Below are positions 33,846 through 43,078 of a stretch of 64,000 nt of DNA, in pieces. Location of the stretch: positions 3,814-67,813 of the forward strand of contig JAYUJH010000041.1 of assembly GCA_043765375.1 (NCBI GenBank), written 5' to 3'. How positions within the stretch are numbered: position 1 is the first letter of the stretch; each line of letters begins with the position of its first letter. The notes under the pieces were generated by a model that did no database searches, was not told the origin of the DNA, and was given only the letters and a program-made list of their open reading frames with translations. The stretch comes from JAYUJH01 sp043765375 (GTDB lineage: Bacteria; Pseudomonadota; Alphaproteobacteria; Rickettsiales; UBA998). The translations under genes were made by a program, and so were the position numbers.

Positions 33846-36035
33846 TTATATTTGACCTAGAGTTTTGAGGCGGGCTTTTGGGTGAATTTCATTTTGTGAA
33901 AGCACCACAGTGTTTGCACGAAACCGCTCAATGATTGAACGAACATAGGGCCGAATTGTTGGGCTGGTTAGCAATACAGGGTTTTCACCTTGCGATAGCG
34001 ATTTATCAAAATTAGTGCGAATGGTGGTGACAAACTCCTGAATCTTGCTTGGTGCCATGCTCAGAGTTTTATCATCACCAACTCCATTTAAGGATTCCAC
34101 AAAAACCTGCTCCCAATTGGGGGACATCGCAATAATCGGAAGCAATCCTTCGGCATTAATTGCGGCATAACAAATCTGACGGCTCAGGCGGCTGCGCACA
34201 TGCTCGGTGATTAACATCAGGCTTTGCGTTGAATGCGAACTATCCGCAATCGCCTCCAGAATGGTGGGTAAATCACGAATGGAAATTAGTTCCTTCAATA
34301 GATTTTGCAACACACGCTGCACGCCATTGACACTAATTTGTGATGGAATAGTCTCCGCAATTAATTTTTGATGGTCTTTGCCTAAATCATCAAGCAATTT
34401 CTGCACTTCGGAATATGAAAGTAATTCGGATAAATTATCCTTGATAATTTCGGTCAAATGCGTGGTGATGACTGTTGGCGGGTCAACTAATGTAAGGTTG
34501 CGAAACAACGCTTCTTCACGATATTGCTCGGTTATCCACATGGCAGGCAAGCCAAAAGTTGGCTCAATCGTTTCCTCTCCGGGTAGCCCAATTTTTTCAC
34601 CAGATGGGTTCATCACTAGCAACATATCAGGGCGTAATGTGCCATGTGCTGCCTCTAGCTCCTTCACTTTGATGACGTAATTATTGGCGGGTAGCTGCAT
34701 ATTATCTTGAATGCGAACAGATGGCATGACGAACCCCAAATCACGAGCAACTTGTTTGCGTAACGCTTTGATTTGCTCCGTGAGGCGATGCCCTTTTTGA
34801 TAGTTAATTAGGGGCAATAAACCATAACCCAACTCAAGCCGCAAATAATCAATTTGCAATATTTGCGCCATATCTTCCGATGATGCTGGGCTTGCTGATG
34901 ATTGCCCCGATGCGCTTGGTTGTTCGTTTGAACCTCCAGCGTAAGACAAGCCTCCGCTGCTATTGGGGCGATTAACTCCTGCATTTGTTCCTGATTTATT
35001 AGCAATTTTAACATGGTTTTTCATTTGCATGAAGCTAACAAACGCCATGATTGCAGCAAGCAACAAAAATGGTGCAGCTGGCATTCCGGGGATAAAAGCC
35101 ATGGAAAATGCTAAAAATGCGGTAAGCCCCGTTGCGGCGGGATATTCGTTTAGCTGCCCAATTACTGCTTTTTCCGACGATCCAGTCACGCCCGCTTTGG
35201 TCACTAACATACCAGCTGCGGTTGAAACAATTAATGCGGGAATCTGTGAAACTAGCCCGTCACCAATGGTGAGTATGGTATATGTTTCTAGTGATTGCCC
35301 AAAACTCAAGCCATGAACGGTTGAACCGATGATGATTCCACCAATGAAATTGATGAAAGTGATTAGCAGCCCTGCAACTGCGTCTCCCCGAACAAACTTG
35401 GAAGCTCCGTCCATTGCACCAAAAAATGTGCTTTCATCTTCCAACTCTTTGCGGCGAGATTTTGCTTGTGCATCATCAATTAATCCTGCGGATAAATCAG
35501 CATCAATTGCCATTTGTTTCCCCGGCATTGCGTCCAAACTGAAACGAGCGGATACCTCGGCAATGCGCCCCGAACCTTTGGTGATGACGACGAAGTTAAT
35601 GATGGTAAGGATTGCGAAAATAATTACCCCGATTGCTAATTGACCACCCATCACGAGGGTTGCAAAAGTTGAGATAACTTCACCAGCAGCGTGTGTGCCT
35701 TCATGTCCATTAGTGAGAATTAGCCGTGTTGAGGCAATGTTAAGTGAAAGCCGCAACATGGTTGATACTAGCAATATGGTGGGGAATGAGCTAAGCCCCA
35801 AAGGTTTTTCCACAAATATCACCGTCATTAGGATTAATACTGACAAAGTGATGGAAACGCCAAGCAACAAATCCAAAAAAGCTGGTGGAATTGGAATTAA
35901 TAAAACTACTAATATTCCAACAATCGCCAAGGCAAAGAAAATATCAGCACGGTGCAATGCGCTATTAGCCCTGCGCTTGATATTAGCGGGCTTAAATCCG
36001 TTGGTAATGGTGATTATTGTTGGCAGATTATACAT
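33846..36035 (-). CDS. flhA: Flagellar export apparatus protein FlhA
   Basis: Core membrane protein of the flagellar type III export gate. 729 residues. The N-terminal half has about eight membrane helices from about 30 to 330, with the FHIPEP-type signature ASKFVRGDAVAGLLITFINFIGG, cited in part here, near residue 215, and LRLSLNIASTRLIL near 90. The linker (about 345-400) is unusually long and Ser/Gly-rich (SGTNAGVNRPNSSGG). The C-terminal cytosolic domain binds chaperone-substrate complexes. It closes the minus-strand block fliF-fliG-fliH-fliN-flbD-flhA, separated from flbD by 113 bases that hold a palindrome. Confidence 0.97.
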   Translation of the reverse strand: MYNLPTIITITNGFKPANIKRRANSALHRADIFFALAIVGILVVLLIPIPPAFLDLLLGVSITLSVLILMTVIFVEKPLGLSSFPTILLVSTMLRLSLNIASTRLILTNGHEGTHAAGEVISTFATLVMGGQLAIGVIIFAILTIINFVVITKGSGRIAEVSARFSLDAMPGKQMAIDADLSAGLIDDAQAKSRRKELEDESTFFGAMDGASKFVRGDAVAGLLITFINFIGGIIIGSTVHGLSFGQSLETYTILTIGDGLVSQIPALIVSTAAGMLVTKAGVTGSSEKAVIGQLNEYPAATGLTAFLAFSMAFIPGMPAAPFLLLAAIMAFVSFMQMKNHVKIANKSGTNAGVNRPNSSGGLSYAGGSNEQPSASGQSSASPASSEDMAQILQIDYLRLELGYGLLPLINYQKGHRLTEQIKALRKQVARDLGFVMPSVRIQDNMQLPANNYVIKVKELEAAHGTLRPDMLLVMNPSGEKIGLPGEETIEPTFGLPAMWITEQYREEALFRNLTLVDPPTVITTHLTEIIKDNLSELLSYSEVQKLLDDLGKDHQKLIAETIPSQISVNGVQRVLQNLLKELISIRDLPTILEAIADSSHSTQSLMLITEHVRSRLSRQICYAAINAEGLLPIIAMSPNWEQVFVESLNGVGDDKTLSMAPSKIQEFVTTIRTNFDKSLSQGENPVLLTSPTIRPYVRSIIERFRANTVVLSQNEIHPKARLKTLGQI

Positions 36036-36081
36036 TTTTATTTGATATCATATATTTAAGTTTATCTCTATTAACCTTTTA

Positions 36082-36143
36082 CCTCAACCCTCCCTCACTT
36101 GCGGGGTGAAACTGCAAGTGAGTTCACGGTTGGGGTGGGGGAT
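36082..36143. repeat. GC-rich palindrome between flbD and flhA
   Basis: CTCACTTGC (36094-36102) and GCAAGTGAG (36114-36122) form a perfect 9-bp stem, flanked by CCTCAACCC and GGTTGGGGTGGGG, which extend the pairing imperfectly. Its C-rich/G-rich style (CCTCAACCCTCCC...GGGGTGGGGG) resembles the palindromes in gltB and upstream of lolA and may be an older copy. Confidence 0.55.
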
Positions 36144-36148
36144 TCAAA

Positions 36149-37471
36149 TTATTCATATCTCGGATCGTCATAAAGGCGCAATTTATTACGCAAAGTGCGA
36201 ATGGAAATACCCAAAATATTGGCGGCGTGAGTGCGGTTACCAAGGCAATGATCCAATGTTTTGAGGATTAAGTTTTTCTCAACATCAGCAACTGTGCGCC
36301 CCACCAACATGGATATTTCTGTGCCTTCATCGTCATGCTCGGCAATGATTTGAGTAGTGATTTTTTGCGCATCATTATTTTGCAAGATTATTGCATCAAC
36401 ATTAATTTCATGTTCACGATTCATTAAAATCGCTCGGTGCATCATATTCTCCAACTCTCTGATGTTACCTGCAAATTGATATTCCAACAATTTATCCTTA
36501 GCTTCTTGCGTTAATTGATGCACGGGAATGTTGTTAGCAGTTGAATATTTAGCAATGAAATGCTCGGCTAACATGATGATATCATCGCCTCGTTCCCGCA
36601 GGGGTGGCAATGCAATGTTAATCACATTTAGGCGATAATATAAATCTTCCCTGAAAGTGCCAATGCGCACCGCTTTCATCATATCACGGTTGCTAGTGGC
36701 GATGATGCGAATATCAATTTTTATGGGCTTTGTTCCACCCACTCTATCAATTTCACGTTCTTGCAATGCTCGCAATAATTTGGCTTGCAACTTCAAATCC
36801 ATCTCGCTAATTTCATCAAGTAGCAATGTGCCTTTATCCGCTTCTTCAAACTTGCCAATGCGTCGCCCTAATGCGCCCGTGAATGCGCCTTTTTCATGTC
36901 CAAATAATTCGGATTCTAGTAAGTTCTCGGGGATTGCTGCACAATTAACTGAGATAAATGGTTTATCAACTCGCTTGGATTGCTTGTGGATATGTCGTGC
37001 AATCACCTCTTTGCCCGTGCCAGATTCTCCAGTGATTAGCACTGTTGCATCTGATGGTGCAACTTGGTTTGCCATATCAACAATTTTTTGCATAATTTTG
37101 GAGTTATAAAGCAATTGATGTTCATCTTGGGTGATTGCTTGCAACACGGCGGCGATTAATTCTTCATCGGGGGGTAGGGGAATATATTCCTTTGCTCCCG
37201 CTTTGATTGCTCTGACTGCTGCTTCTTTGTCCCTCGCAATTCCGCATGCCACCACGGGAATGGAAAATCGTTGCATTCTGATTGCGGCAATGAAACGGGC
37301 GATATCTTCCTTAACCGAAATCATGATTAAATCAGCACCTTTGCCCTCGCTTAATGCTGCAATGGCGATATCCGAGGTTTCACAATGACTGACTCTAGCC
37401 CCCCGCCTTGCTGCAATATCTGTTGCAATAGCTAATTGCACCTCTAAATCGCCAACAATCATTAACCTCAT
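36149..37471 (-). CDS. flbD: FlbD-type sigma-54 activator for flagellar genes
   Basis: NtrC-family regulator of flagellar transcription. 440 residues: atypical receiver domain (about 1-120), AAA+ domain (about 130-365) with Walker A GESGTGKE, the sigma-54 contact loop GAFTGA, GTLLLDEI (Walker B) and LRERGDD, then a Fis-type helix-turn-helix (ANILGISIRTLRNKLR) at the C-terminus. In the receiver, the usual phospho-acceptor Asp position (about 52) is Ser (ADLIMISVKEDI), so normal phosphorelay is unlikely. Caulobacter FlbD is known to be controlled by FliX, which would fit. No fliX is seen here. It follows fliN by 11 bases. Confidence 0.93.
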   Translation of the reverse strand: MRLMIVGDLEVQLAIATDIAARRGARVSHCETSDIAIAALSEGKGADLIMISVKEDIARFIAAIRMQRFSIPVVACGIARDKEAAVRAIKAGAKEYIPLPPDEELIAAVLQAITQDEHQLLYNSKIMQKIVDMANQVAPSDATVLITGESGTGKEVIARHIHKQSKRVDKPFISVNCAAIPENLLESELFGHEKGAFTGALGRRIGKFEEADKGTLLLDEISEMDLKLQAKLLRALQEREIDRVGGTKPIKIDIRIIATSNRDMMKAVRIGTFREDLYYRLNVINIALPPLRERGDDIIMLAEHFIAKYSTANNIPVHQLTQEAKDKLLEYQFAGNIRELENMMHRAILMNREHEINVDAIILQNNDAQKITTQIIAEHDDEGTEISMLVGRTVADVEKNLILKTLDHCLGNRTHAANILGISIRTLRNKLRLYDDPRYE

Positions 37472-37482
37472 GTTGCCTCGCC

Positions 37483-37773
37483 TTATTTTTTATCAGCTTT
37501 GATGATTTCTGTCATAGTTACCCCGACGCGATCTTCTACCACCACGACTTCACCCCGAGCAACCAAACGATTATTAATATAAATATCAACAGGTTCACCA
37601 ACTTTTTTGTTTAGCTCAATCACTGCGCCTCGCCCCAACTTCAGTAGCTGATGCACTTGCATTGTTGTTTTGCCAAGCACCACTGAAATCTGCACAGGAA
37701 TATCCTGCACAGCCTCCAATGATAGGCTATCATCGTTATTTCCCAGCAACTCATTGCTAAAAGGATTATCCAT
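37483..37773 (-). CDS. fliN: Flagellar motor switch protein FliN
   Basis: C-ring component of the flagellar switch. 96 residues, one SpoA domain: ISVVLGKTTMQVHQLLKLGRGAVIELNKKVGEPVDIYINNRLVARGEVVVVEDRVGVTMTEI is the whole fold, of which LGRGAVIELNKKVGEPV (about 47-63) is the signature. The start codon overlaps the fliH stop by one base (TAATG), so the two are translationally coupled. fliM is not in this block. Confidence 0.96.
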   Translation of the reverse strand: MDNPFSNELLGNNDDSLSLEAVQDIPVQISVVLGKTTMQVHQLLKLGRGAVIELNKKVGEPVDIYINNRLVARGEVVVVEDRVGVTMTEIIKADKK

Positions 37774-38528
37774 TATAATTGCTCCTTAATTTTATTGATT
37801 TTAGTAATTGTTGCAACAGGCGCACGCACCGCAATGGTTGGTAGCGGTGGACAAATTGCATCTATCTCAGCCGTTAGCTTCTCAAGTGAACGCTCCGCAT
37901 CGCCAAATTGCCACTCTATTCTGATGTCACCACGTTGCATATTTTCATCAGAGGCAACTTGTAACTCACCCGCATAGCCCGCATCGGAGATTTGTGCGTT
38001 AATATCATTCCAAAACTCAGACGCATCTGCCTCACATACCATGATTTTTAGGCTTGGATAATCCAAAATATGGGGCAGACATTTTTCAATCATCTCACGC
38101 AATAATGCAAGCGAGTTTTGTTCAATCGCTTGCCCGCCTAGTTTTTTCGCCACGCTAAAAGCAAGTTGCGCAAGGGTTGTATGTTGCGCCTCAATTTGCG
38201 TTTTGATAACATCATTTGCGTTGGTGATTTGTTCATTCAAGGCTTGCAATTGCTGATTTAAGCGCATTTGATTTTGCACCTCTTGCTGTTGATGCGCTGA
38301 TATTGCTGCATTTCTGCCTTCTTCCACGCCACGTTCATAGGCTATTTTTTTCGCTTGCTCCAGCTCGTTTTCAGAAAATATTGGGGCAATTGGTGCTTGA
38401 ATTACCTCAATTGGAACAATTTCTGGCGCATCATCAATCAGTGAGATTTCAATGAAATCCTCAGCCTTATTGAAATCCCGCAATGCAAAAAAATCAAAAC
38501 GTTTTATTTGAATAATATCATTTCTCAT
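37773..38528 (-). CDS. fliH: FliH-like flagellar export ATPase regulator (FlbE-type)
   Basis: Protein in the position of Caulobacter flbE/fliH, between fliG and fliN. 251 residues: central region (about 70-130) rich in Gln, Ala and Glu with a long helix (QEVQNQMRLNQQLQALNEQI), typical of FliH-like stalks, and a C-terminal domain with EQNSLALLREMIEKCLPHI and GDIRIEWQFGDAERSLEKLT near 205-225, matching the FliH/HrpE end (where the G-x-W-R/Q... strand is conserved). It probably holds the FliI ATPase at the export gate. Sequence conservation in the family is low, so position and architecture carry the assignment. Confidence 0.85.
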   Translation of the reverse strand: MRNDIIQIKRFDFFALRDFNKAEDFIEISLIDDAPEIVPIEVIQAPIAPIFSENELEQAKKIAYERGVEEGRNAAISAHQQQEVQNQMRLNQQLQALNEQITNANDVIKTQIEAQHTTLAQLAFSVAKKLGGQAIEQNSLALLREMIEKCLPHILDYPSLKIMVCEADASEFWNDINAQISDAGYAGELQVASDENMQRGDIRIEWQFGDAERSLEKLTAEIDAICPPLPTIAVRAPVATITKINKIKEQL

Positions 38529-38565
38529 ATTTATCAGCCTTGATTGTTAGTTGTTAAATATTAGT

Positions 38566-39591
38566 TTAATATACAAACTGGTCTTCTCCATTAGCTTCGG
38601 CAATCATTATTTCCCCTTTGGTGGCGAGGTCTTTAGCAATTCCCACTACATACATTTGTGCTTCATCAACATCTTTCAAACGCACAGGCCCCATTGATTC
38701 CATATCCTCCAATAATATTTTTGCTGCCCGCTCCGACATATTACCAAAAAATAAATCTTTCAACACATCAGATGAACCTTTCAATGCCATTGCTAATTTT
38801 TCCTTGTCAAGGTTGCGCATCATGGTTTGTATGCCAGCTGAATTGATTTTGACTAAATCCTCAAATGTGAACATTAAATTGCGTATTTTTTCAGCGGAAT
38901 CAGGGCTTCTCTGCTCCAAATGTCCCATGAACTTGCCTTCTGAATTGCGGTCAAAATTGTTGAAAATATCCGCCATCATTTCATAACTATCACGTTTTTG
39001 GGTTTTAGATATATTGCTCATAAACTCTTGACGCAAAGTTTTTTCCACCCCTTCAACTACTTCTTTTTTGACGGAATCCATGATAAGCATACGATTGATA
39101 ACTTCAATCGTTAATTCTTCAGGCAGTGCGGTCAATACTTTGGCGGCGTGGTCGGGGCGTATTTTGGAGATAATCAAAGCAATTGTTTGCGGATATTCAT
39201 TTTTCAGGAATGATGCTAGCACCTCCTCATTAACATTTGCGAGTTTGTCCCAAGTGGTGCGTCCTGCGGGCCCGCGGATTTCGTCCATGATTGAACCAAC
39301 TCGCTCTTTGCCAAGGGCTTTTGCAAGTAATCGTTGGGTGGAGTCAAAGCTGCCAATCAACACACCAGCTGCACTCATCTGCTCGGTGAACTCGCTAAAT
39401 AATCGCTCCACACATTCAGAATCAACTTTGCCTAAGCTAGACATCGCCGTTGAAATATCCTTGATTTCATCATCACCCATCATTCCAAACAATTTGCTAG
39501 CTGCCTCGTCACTGACGGACATCATCATAATAGCTGTTTTTTGCACTCCAGTTATTGAGCGATAATCATCTTTGGTGATAGATTTTGCCAT
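38566..39591 (-). CDS. fliG: Flagellar motor switch protein FliG
   Basis: Links the MS ring to the rotor and carries torque-generating charges. 341 residues with the three FliG domains: N-terminal (about 10-105, GVQKTAIMMMSVSDEAASKLFG), middle (about 115-195, with the EYPQTIALIISKI signature for EHPQTIA) and C-terminal (about 205-335, with LVKINSAGIQTMMRNLDKEKLAMALKGSSD cited by its start). Torque-helix charged residues are visible in NMSERAAKILLEDMESMGPVRLKDVDEAQ near 283-311. Gap to fliF is 106 bases and is filled with an 18-bp tandem repeat. Confidence 0.97.
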   Translation of the reverse strand: MAKSITKDDYRSITGVQKTAIMMMSVSDEAASKLFGMMGDDEIKDISTAMSSLGKVDSECVERLFSEFTEQMSAAGVLIGSFDSTQRLLAKALGKERVGSIMDEIRGPAGRTTWDKLANVNEEVLASFLKNEYPQTIALIISKIRPDHAAKVLTALPEELTIEVINRMLIMDSVKKEVVEGVEKTLRQEFMSNISKTQKRDSYEMMADIFNNFDRNSEGKFMGHLEQRSPDSAEKIRNLMFTFEDLVKINSAGIQTMMRNLDKEKLAMALKGSSDVLKDLFFGNMSERAAKILLEDMESMGPVRLKDVDEAQMYVVGIAKDLATKGEIMIAEANGEDQFVY

Positions 39592-39603
39592 TTATGCTAA
39601 TCC

Positions 39604-39693
39604 TTATAAAACTGAATGACTATTTGAAATTAAATTAATATGTGAAATTAAATTATCATTTGAAACTGAATTACTATGTGAAACCGAGTGATT
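39604..39693. repeat. 18-bp tandem repeat, about 5 copies, between fliF and fliG
   Basis: Units beginning ATTTGAAATTAAATTAAT (39622), ATGTGAAATTAAATTATC (39640), ATTTGAAACTGAATTACT (39658) and ATGTGAAACCGAGTGATT (39676), with a more diverged copy before them (39604-39621). Odd and even units resemble each other, suggesting a duplicated 36-bp pair. It fills nearly the whole fliF-fliG gap. Confidence 0.85.
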
Positions 39694-39697
39694 ATTT

Positions 39698-41320
39698 TTA
39701 ATTGTTATCTTCATAAACCCAACTCCGTAGCACTGTGAGGCTTTCCTCGGGGTTATTTTCAATTAAATCATTTATTTTGCGGTAAAGCGAGGATTTAATT
39801 GGCCCATTAATTTTGTCAATGGTGACGGTGGAATTATCATTTTCGTCAATGCTGAAATCCTCCAACAAGCCAGACATTGAAGGAGCAGAGAGGAGTTTTT
39901 GTAACTCCGCATCTTCCGCTTCATTGCGTTCTTGGTTGCTGATGGTTTTGTTGACAATTGGACGTATGATTAATAATATCACTAATATTGCCACGGTTGC
40001 TAGCACTAAAGTTTGAAAAATTGAGTTAAAATCACGCTTTAACCAATCAAATGCCGATTCTTTTTCTATTAACATACTGTCTGAGAATTGCATATTAACT
40101 ACTTCAATCACATCTCCCCTGTCTGCATCATAACCAACGGCGGAGCGCACTAATGTTTCTAACTGCGCCAATTCTTCAGCACTGCGGGGTTGGTATTGTG
40201 AAACACCATCAGCATTTGCATTATAAACGCCATCAATCAACACGGCGATGCTCAAACGATTAACTTTTCCCGTTTCTTTAACGTGATTTTGCACGGTTTT
40301 GGATATTTCAAAATTAGTAGTTTCATCGGTTCGCTGCATATTGCGGTTGACATCAAGCCCAGCATTATCAGCTTTTTTGTCGGGCAGGTTATTTGCAACT
40401 GAAACATTATCGCTTTGAGTTTTCTCAGTTTCTTGCTCATTTTCTTCAATTGATTGCACAGATCTTGCAACTTGTCCTTCAGGATCAAACTTCTCGGAAT
40501 TAGTGACAATTCTATCAAAATCAATATCCGCATTAACTTCGGCTTTCACTTTGCCATAACCAACGGAACGCTCAAGCAATGATTCAATGGTTGAAGTGAG
40601 TTTTTTCTCATAATTACTGCGAAACTCTTGGCTAGCCGCTGCCAAAACTTCAGGGTCATTTTCATCTTCAATGCCCTTGGCAAGCATTCGCCCTTGATTA
40701 TCAATAATCGTGATACGAGTTGGCTTCAGCCCCGTGACTGATGTTGCAACTAAATGTTTAATTGCATTCACTTCCATTTTGCCAAGTTCAGTTGAACCTC
40801 GCAAACTTAATATCACTGATGCGGTTGGATCACGCTTATCACGGTTGAATAATTCACGTTTGGGAATAACAAGGTGAACCCGAGCCGAACTAACTTGTTT
40901 TATGGTGGCGATGGTGCGAGCTAATTCGCCCTCAAGTGCGCGCAATTTATTAACATTTAACACAAAGTTTGATGTTCCGAGTGCATCACCACTATCAAAT
41001 ATTTCATAACCAACGCCAGAACCATTGCTTGGCAAGCCTTTTCCAGCAAGCATCACACGGGCTTGATCCACTTTATCATCTGGAACGAGAACTTGTTTGC
41101 CACCAGCTGCTAGCTCATATGGAATGCCTAGTTGGTCTAATTCCTCAACAATTTCTGCACCATCTTCAAGGGAGATATTGTTGAATAATGGTGACATAGT
41201 CGGGCTGGAGGCACGCATTGAGATGAATACGAAAAAGGCGAGCAAAGCGAATCCAACTGCCGCCATTGCGCCAATTTTTGTTTTATTCATTTCGCCGAAA
41301 GATTGCGCAATAGCATTCAC
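39698..41320 (-). CDS. fliF: Flagellar MS-ring protein FliF
   Basis: Inner-membrane ring on which the flagellar basal body is built. I take GTG 41320, which has GCGGAGAT 8 bases upstream and gives MNAIAQSFGEMNKTK, 540 residues; a longer frame from 41392 has AT-rich, non-conserved sequence. Membrane helix 1 at about 20-40 (AMAAVGFALLAFFVFISM), periplasmic YscJ-like domain with ALEGELARTIATIKQVSSARVHLVIPKRE (starting near 125) and a C-terminal membrane helix near 445-465, then a cytosolic tail binding FliG. It is the first gene of the flagellar block, transcribed divergently from the ferredoxin reductase. Confidence 0.95.
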   Translation of the reverse strand: MNAIAQSFGEMNKTKIGAMAAVGFALLAFFVFISMRASSPTMSPLFNNISLEDGAEIVEELDQLGIPYELAAGGKQVLVPDDKVDQARVMLAGKGLPSNGSGVGYEIFDSGDALGTSNFVLNVNKLRALEGELARTIATIKQVSSARVHLVIPKRELFNRDKRDPTASVILSLRGSTELGKMEVNAIKHLVATSVTGLKPTRITIIDNQGRMLAKGIEDENDPEVLAAASQEFRSNYEKKLTSTIESLLERSVGYGKVKAEVNADIDFDRIVTNSEKFDPEGQVARSVQSIEENEQETEKTQSDNVSVANNLPDKKADNAGLDVNRNMQRTDETTNFEISKTVQNHVKETGKVNRLSIAVLIDGVYNANADGVSQYQPRSAEELAQLETLVRSAVGYDADRGDVIEVVNMQFSDSMLIEKESAFDWLKRDFNSIFQTLVLATVAILVILLIIRPIVNKTISNQERNEAEDAELQKLLSAPSMSGLLEDFSIDENDNSTVTIDKINGPIKSSLYRKINDLIENNPEESLTVLRSWVYEDNN

Positions 41321-41658
41321 AATGAATATCTCCGCTTTAATAATATTTTTTATATATATTCCAATATTCACATGAGTTTGCAGAAAATGCAACCAAGTTT
41401 TTCGCTAAGCAAGCAATATTTACCTAGTAAGCTGATATTATATTGTAATTTTGGCATTTTTGCAACAATCATTATGATGATAATATGTTGGCTGTGGTAA
41501 TTTTTGCCTAGGTTGTGTTGTGTTTTCTACTGTTGCTTGCTGCAAATCGCATTAACTAATTTTAGTAACTAATTTTTTTGGCTGCAATTATTTAATATTT
41601 TTCATGTATCACATTATAAGTTGACGCAAAACTGATAATTGCGTAATTCATTATATAT
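41321..41658. other. Divergent promoter region between fliF and ferredoxin reductase
   Basis: 338 bases with no credible gene. It must hold promoters for both directions. I searched for a sigma-54 element (TGG-N9/10-TTGC in proper spacing) in the fliF direction and did not find a convincing one; TTGGCATTTTTGCA at 41450-41463 has the right words but the wrong spacing and direction. The 17-mer TTTCTACTGTTGCTTGC at 41524-41540 recurs at 59960-59976. Confidence 0.4.
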
Positions 41659-42723
41659 ATGAATGAAAAAAATAATATAAATGTGAGTGAGCAGAATGTA
41701 ACAAGCACAGATGTGATTATCATTGGGGCAGGGCCTGTTGGGTTGTTTGCGGTGTTTGAGTTGGGCTTGCTCGGCTTGAATTGTGCTGTGATTGATATAT
41801 TGGATAAAGTCGGGGGGCAATGTGCTGAACTTTACCCTGAAAAACCAATATATGATATACCCGCTTATCCTGTGATTTCGGGGCAGGAATTGACTGATAA
41901 ATTGATGCAGCAAATTGCACCATTTGCACCACAATTTCATTTGAATCAAATGGTTGTATCATATGAAAAAACTGATGATGGCTTTGTGGTGCATACTGAT
42001 ATGGGTGAGCAATTGCGGGCTAAAGTGTTGGTGGTGGCAGCTGGAGGCGGGAGCTTTGTTCCCAAAAAACCACCGCTAAAAAATCTTGAGCAATATGAAA
42101 ATATTAGCGTGTTTTATGCGGTGCGCAAGCGGGAGCAACATCAAGGCAAGCATTTGGTGATTGCAGGCGGGGGGGATTCCGCCATAGATTGGACGAATAA
42201 TTTGGTTGATATTGCCGCATCAGTGACATTGCTGCATCGGCGGGCGGATTTTCGTGCTGCCCCCGATTCTGTGCGCAAAATGTATGAATTGGTGGAGGCG
42301 GGGCGAGTGCAATTGGCACTGGGACAGTTGAGCGGATTATATGGTGATGGCGAGGCTGGTGCGTTGAGCGAAGTTGAATATCAGGATTTGGAGGGAGTGG
42401 CAACCCGTATTTGCTGTAATAATTTAATCGCATTTTTTGGCTTGACTATGAAACTTGGAGCGGTTGGCAATTTTGGCTTGGAATTGCATAATAATTCCTT
42501 GATTAAGGTGGATACTGAAAAGTTTGAAACAAGTGAGAAAGGCGTATTTGCCATTGGTGACATTAACTATTATGCAGGCAAGCTGAAACTGATTTTGTCA
42601 GGATTTCATGAAGCGGCCTTAATGTCCCAACAAGCATTTCGCATATGTCGCCCCGATAGCAAATTACGCTTCCAATATACTACTTCATCAAGTGAGTTAC
42701 AGAAAAAGCTGGGTGTTGCATGA
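41659..42723 (+). CDS. Ferredoxin--NADP reductase, thioredoxin-reductase-like type
   Basis: FAD enzyme exchanging electrons between NADPH and ferredoxin or flavodoxin. 354 residues: FAD-binding GAGPVGLFAVFELGLLG near 22-38, VGGQCAELYPEKPIYDIP near 52-69, NADPH-binding GGGDSAIDWTNNL near 167-180, and FAIGDINYYAGKLKLILSG near 295-313. It lacks the CxxC of thioredoxin reductase, which fits the YumC-type (type 2) FNR. Ferredoxin lies 1 kb downstream on the same strand, separated by two unknown genes, and is its likely partner. Confidence 0.93.
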   Translation: MNEKNNINVSEQNVTSTDVIIIGAGPVGLFAVFELGLLGLNCAVIDILDKVGGQCAELYPEKPIYDIPAYPVISGQELTDKLMQQIAPFAPQFHLNQMVVSYEKTDDGFVVHTDMGEQLRAKVLVVAAGGGSFVPKKPPLKNLEQYENISVFYAVRKREQHQGKHLVIAGGGDSAIDWTNNLVDIAASVTLLHRRADFRAAPDSVRKMYELVEAGRVQLALGQLSGLYGDGEAGALSEVEYQDLEGVATRICCNNLIAFFGLTMKLGAVGNFGLELHNNSLIKVDTEKFETSEKGVFAIGDINYYAGKLKLILSGFHEAALMSQQAFRICRPDSKLRFQYTTSSSELQKKLGVA

Positions 42724-42860
42724 TTTTTTTGTGTTGTTATGAAAATGTTGTTATGAAAATATAGTGTAGCTTAATTATGACAATTAATTGCAATTAATAG
42801 CAATTAATTTCTATCATACTGTTGACATGTTGCCAAATTATAATGTATATTACTAATATT

Positions 42861-43067
42861 ATGTCATTACAAAGTTTTTTATCAAAAAAAGGAATTACGC
42901 CCAGCAAATACGGCGATTATCAGGATTATATTGAGGAGAAACAAAAAACAATAGTTCCTTCTCTTTATCGCACCGATATTGCGCCTGTGCGTGGAAGTGT
43001 GCATTTGGCTATGGGGCGTGTGTGGAGTGCCAAGAAAATTAATGACAAATGGAATAATATTCGTTAA
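42861..43067 (+). CDS. Hypothetical 68-residue basic protein
   Basis: Starts at ATG 42861 (MSLQSFLSKKG); the frame also runs upstream to a TTG at 42822 and an ATG at 42843 without better support. It is Lys-, Ser- and Tyr-rich with no membrane segment. No family recognised. It is 11 bases ahead of the 207-residue unknown gene, so the two are probably co-transcribed. Confidence 0.45.
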   Translation: MSLQSFLSKKGITPSKYGDYQDYIEEKQKTIVPSLYRTDIAPVRGSVHLAMGRVWSAKKINDKWNNIR

Positions 43068-43078
43068 ATAAAGTCCAT

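Noticed and set aside
41450..41463. Sigma-54 promoter for fliF or ferredoxin reductase
   Set aside because: TTGGCA and TGCA words are present, but the GG-to-GC spacing is too short and the direction is wrong for fliF.
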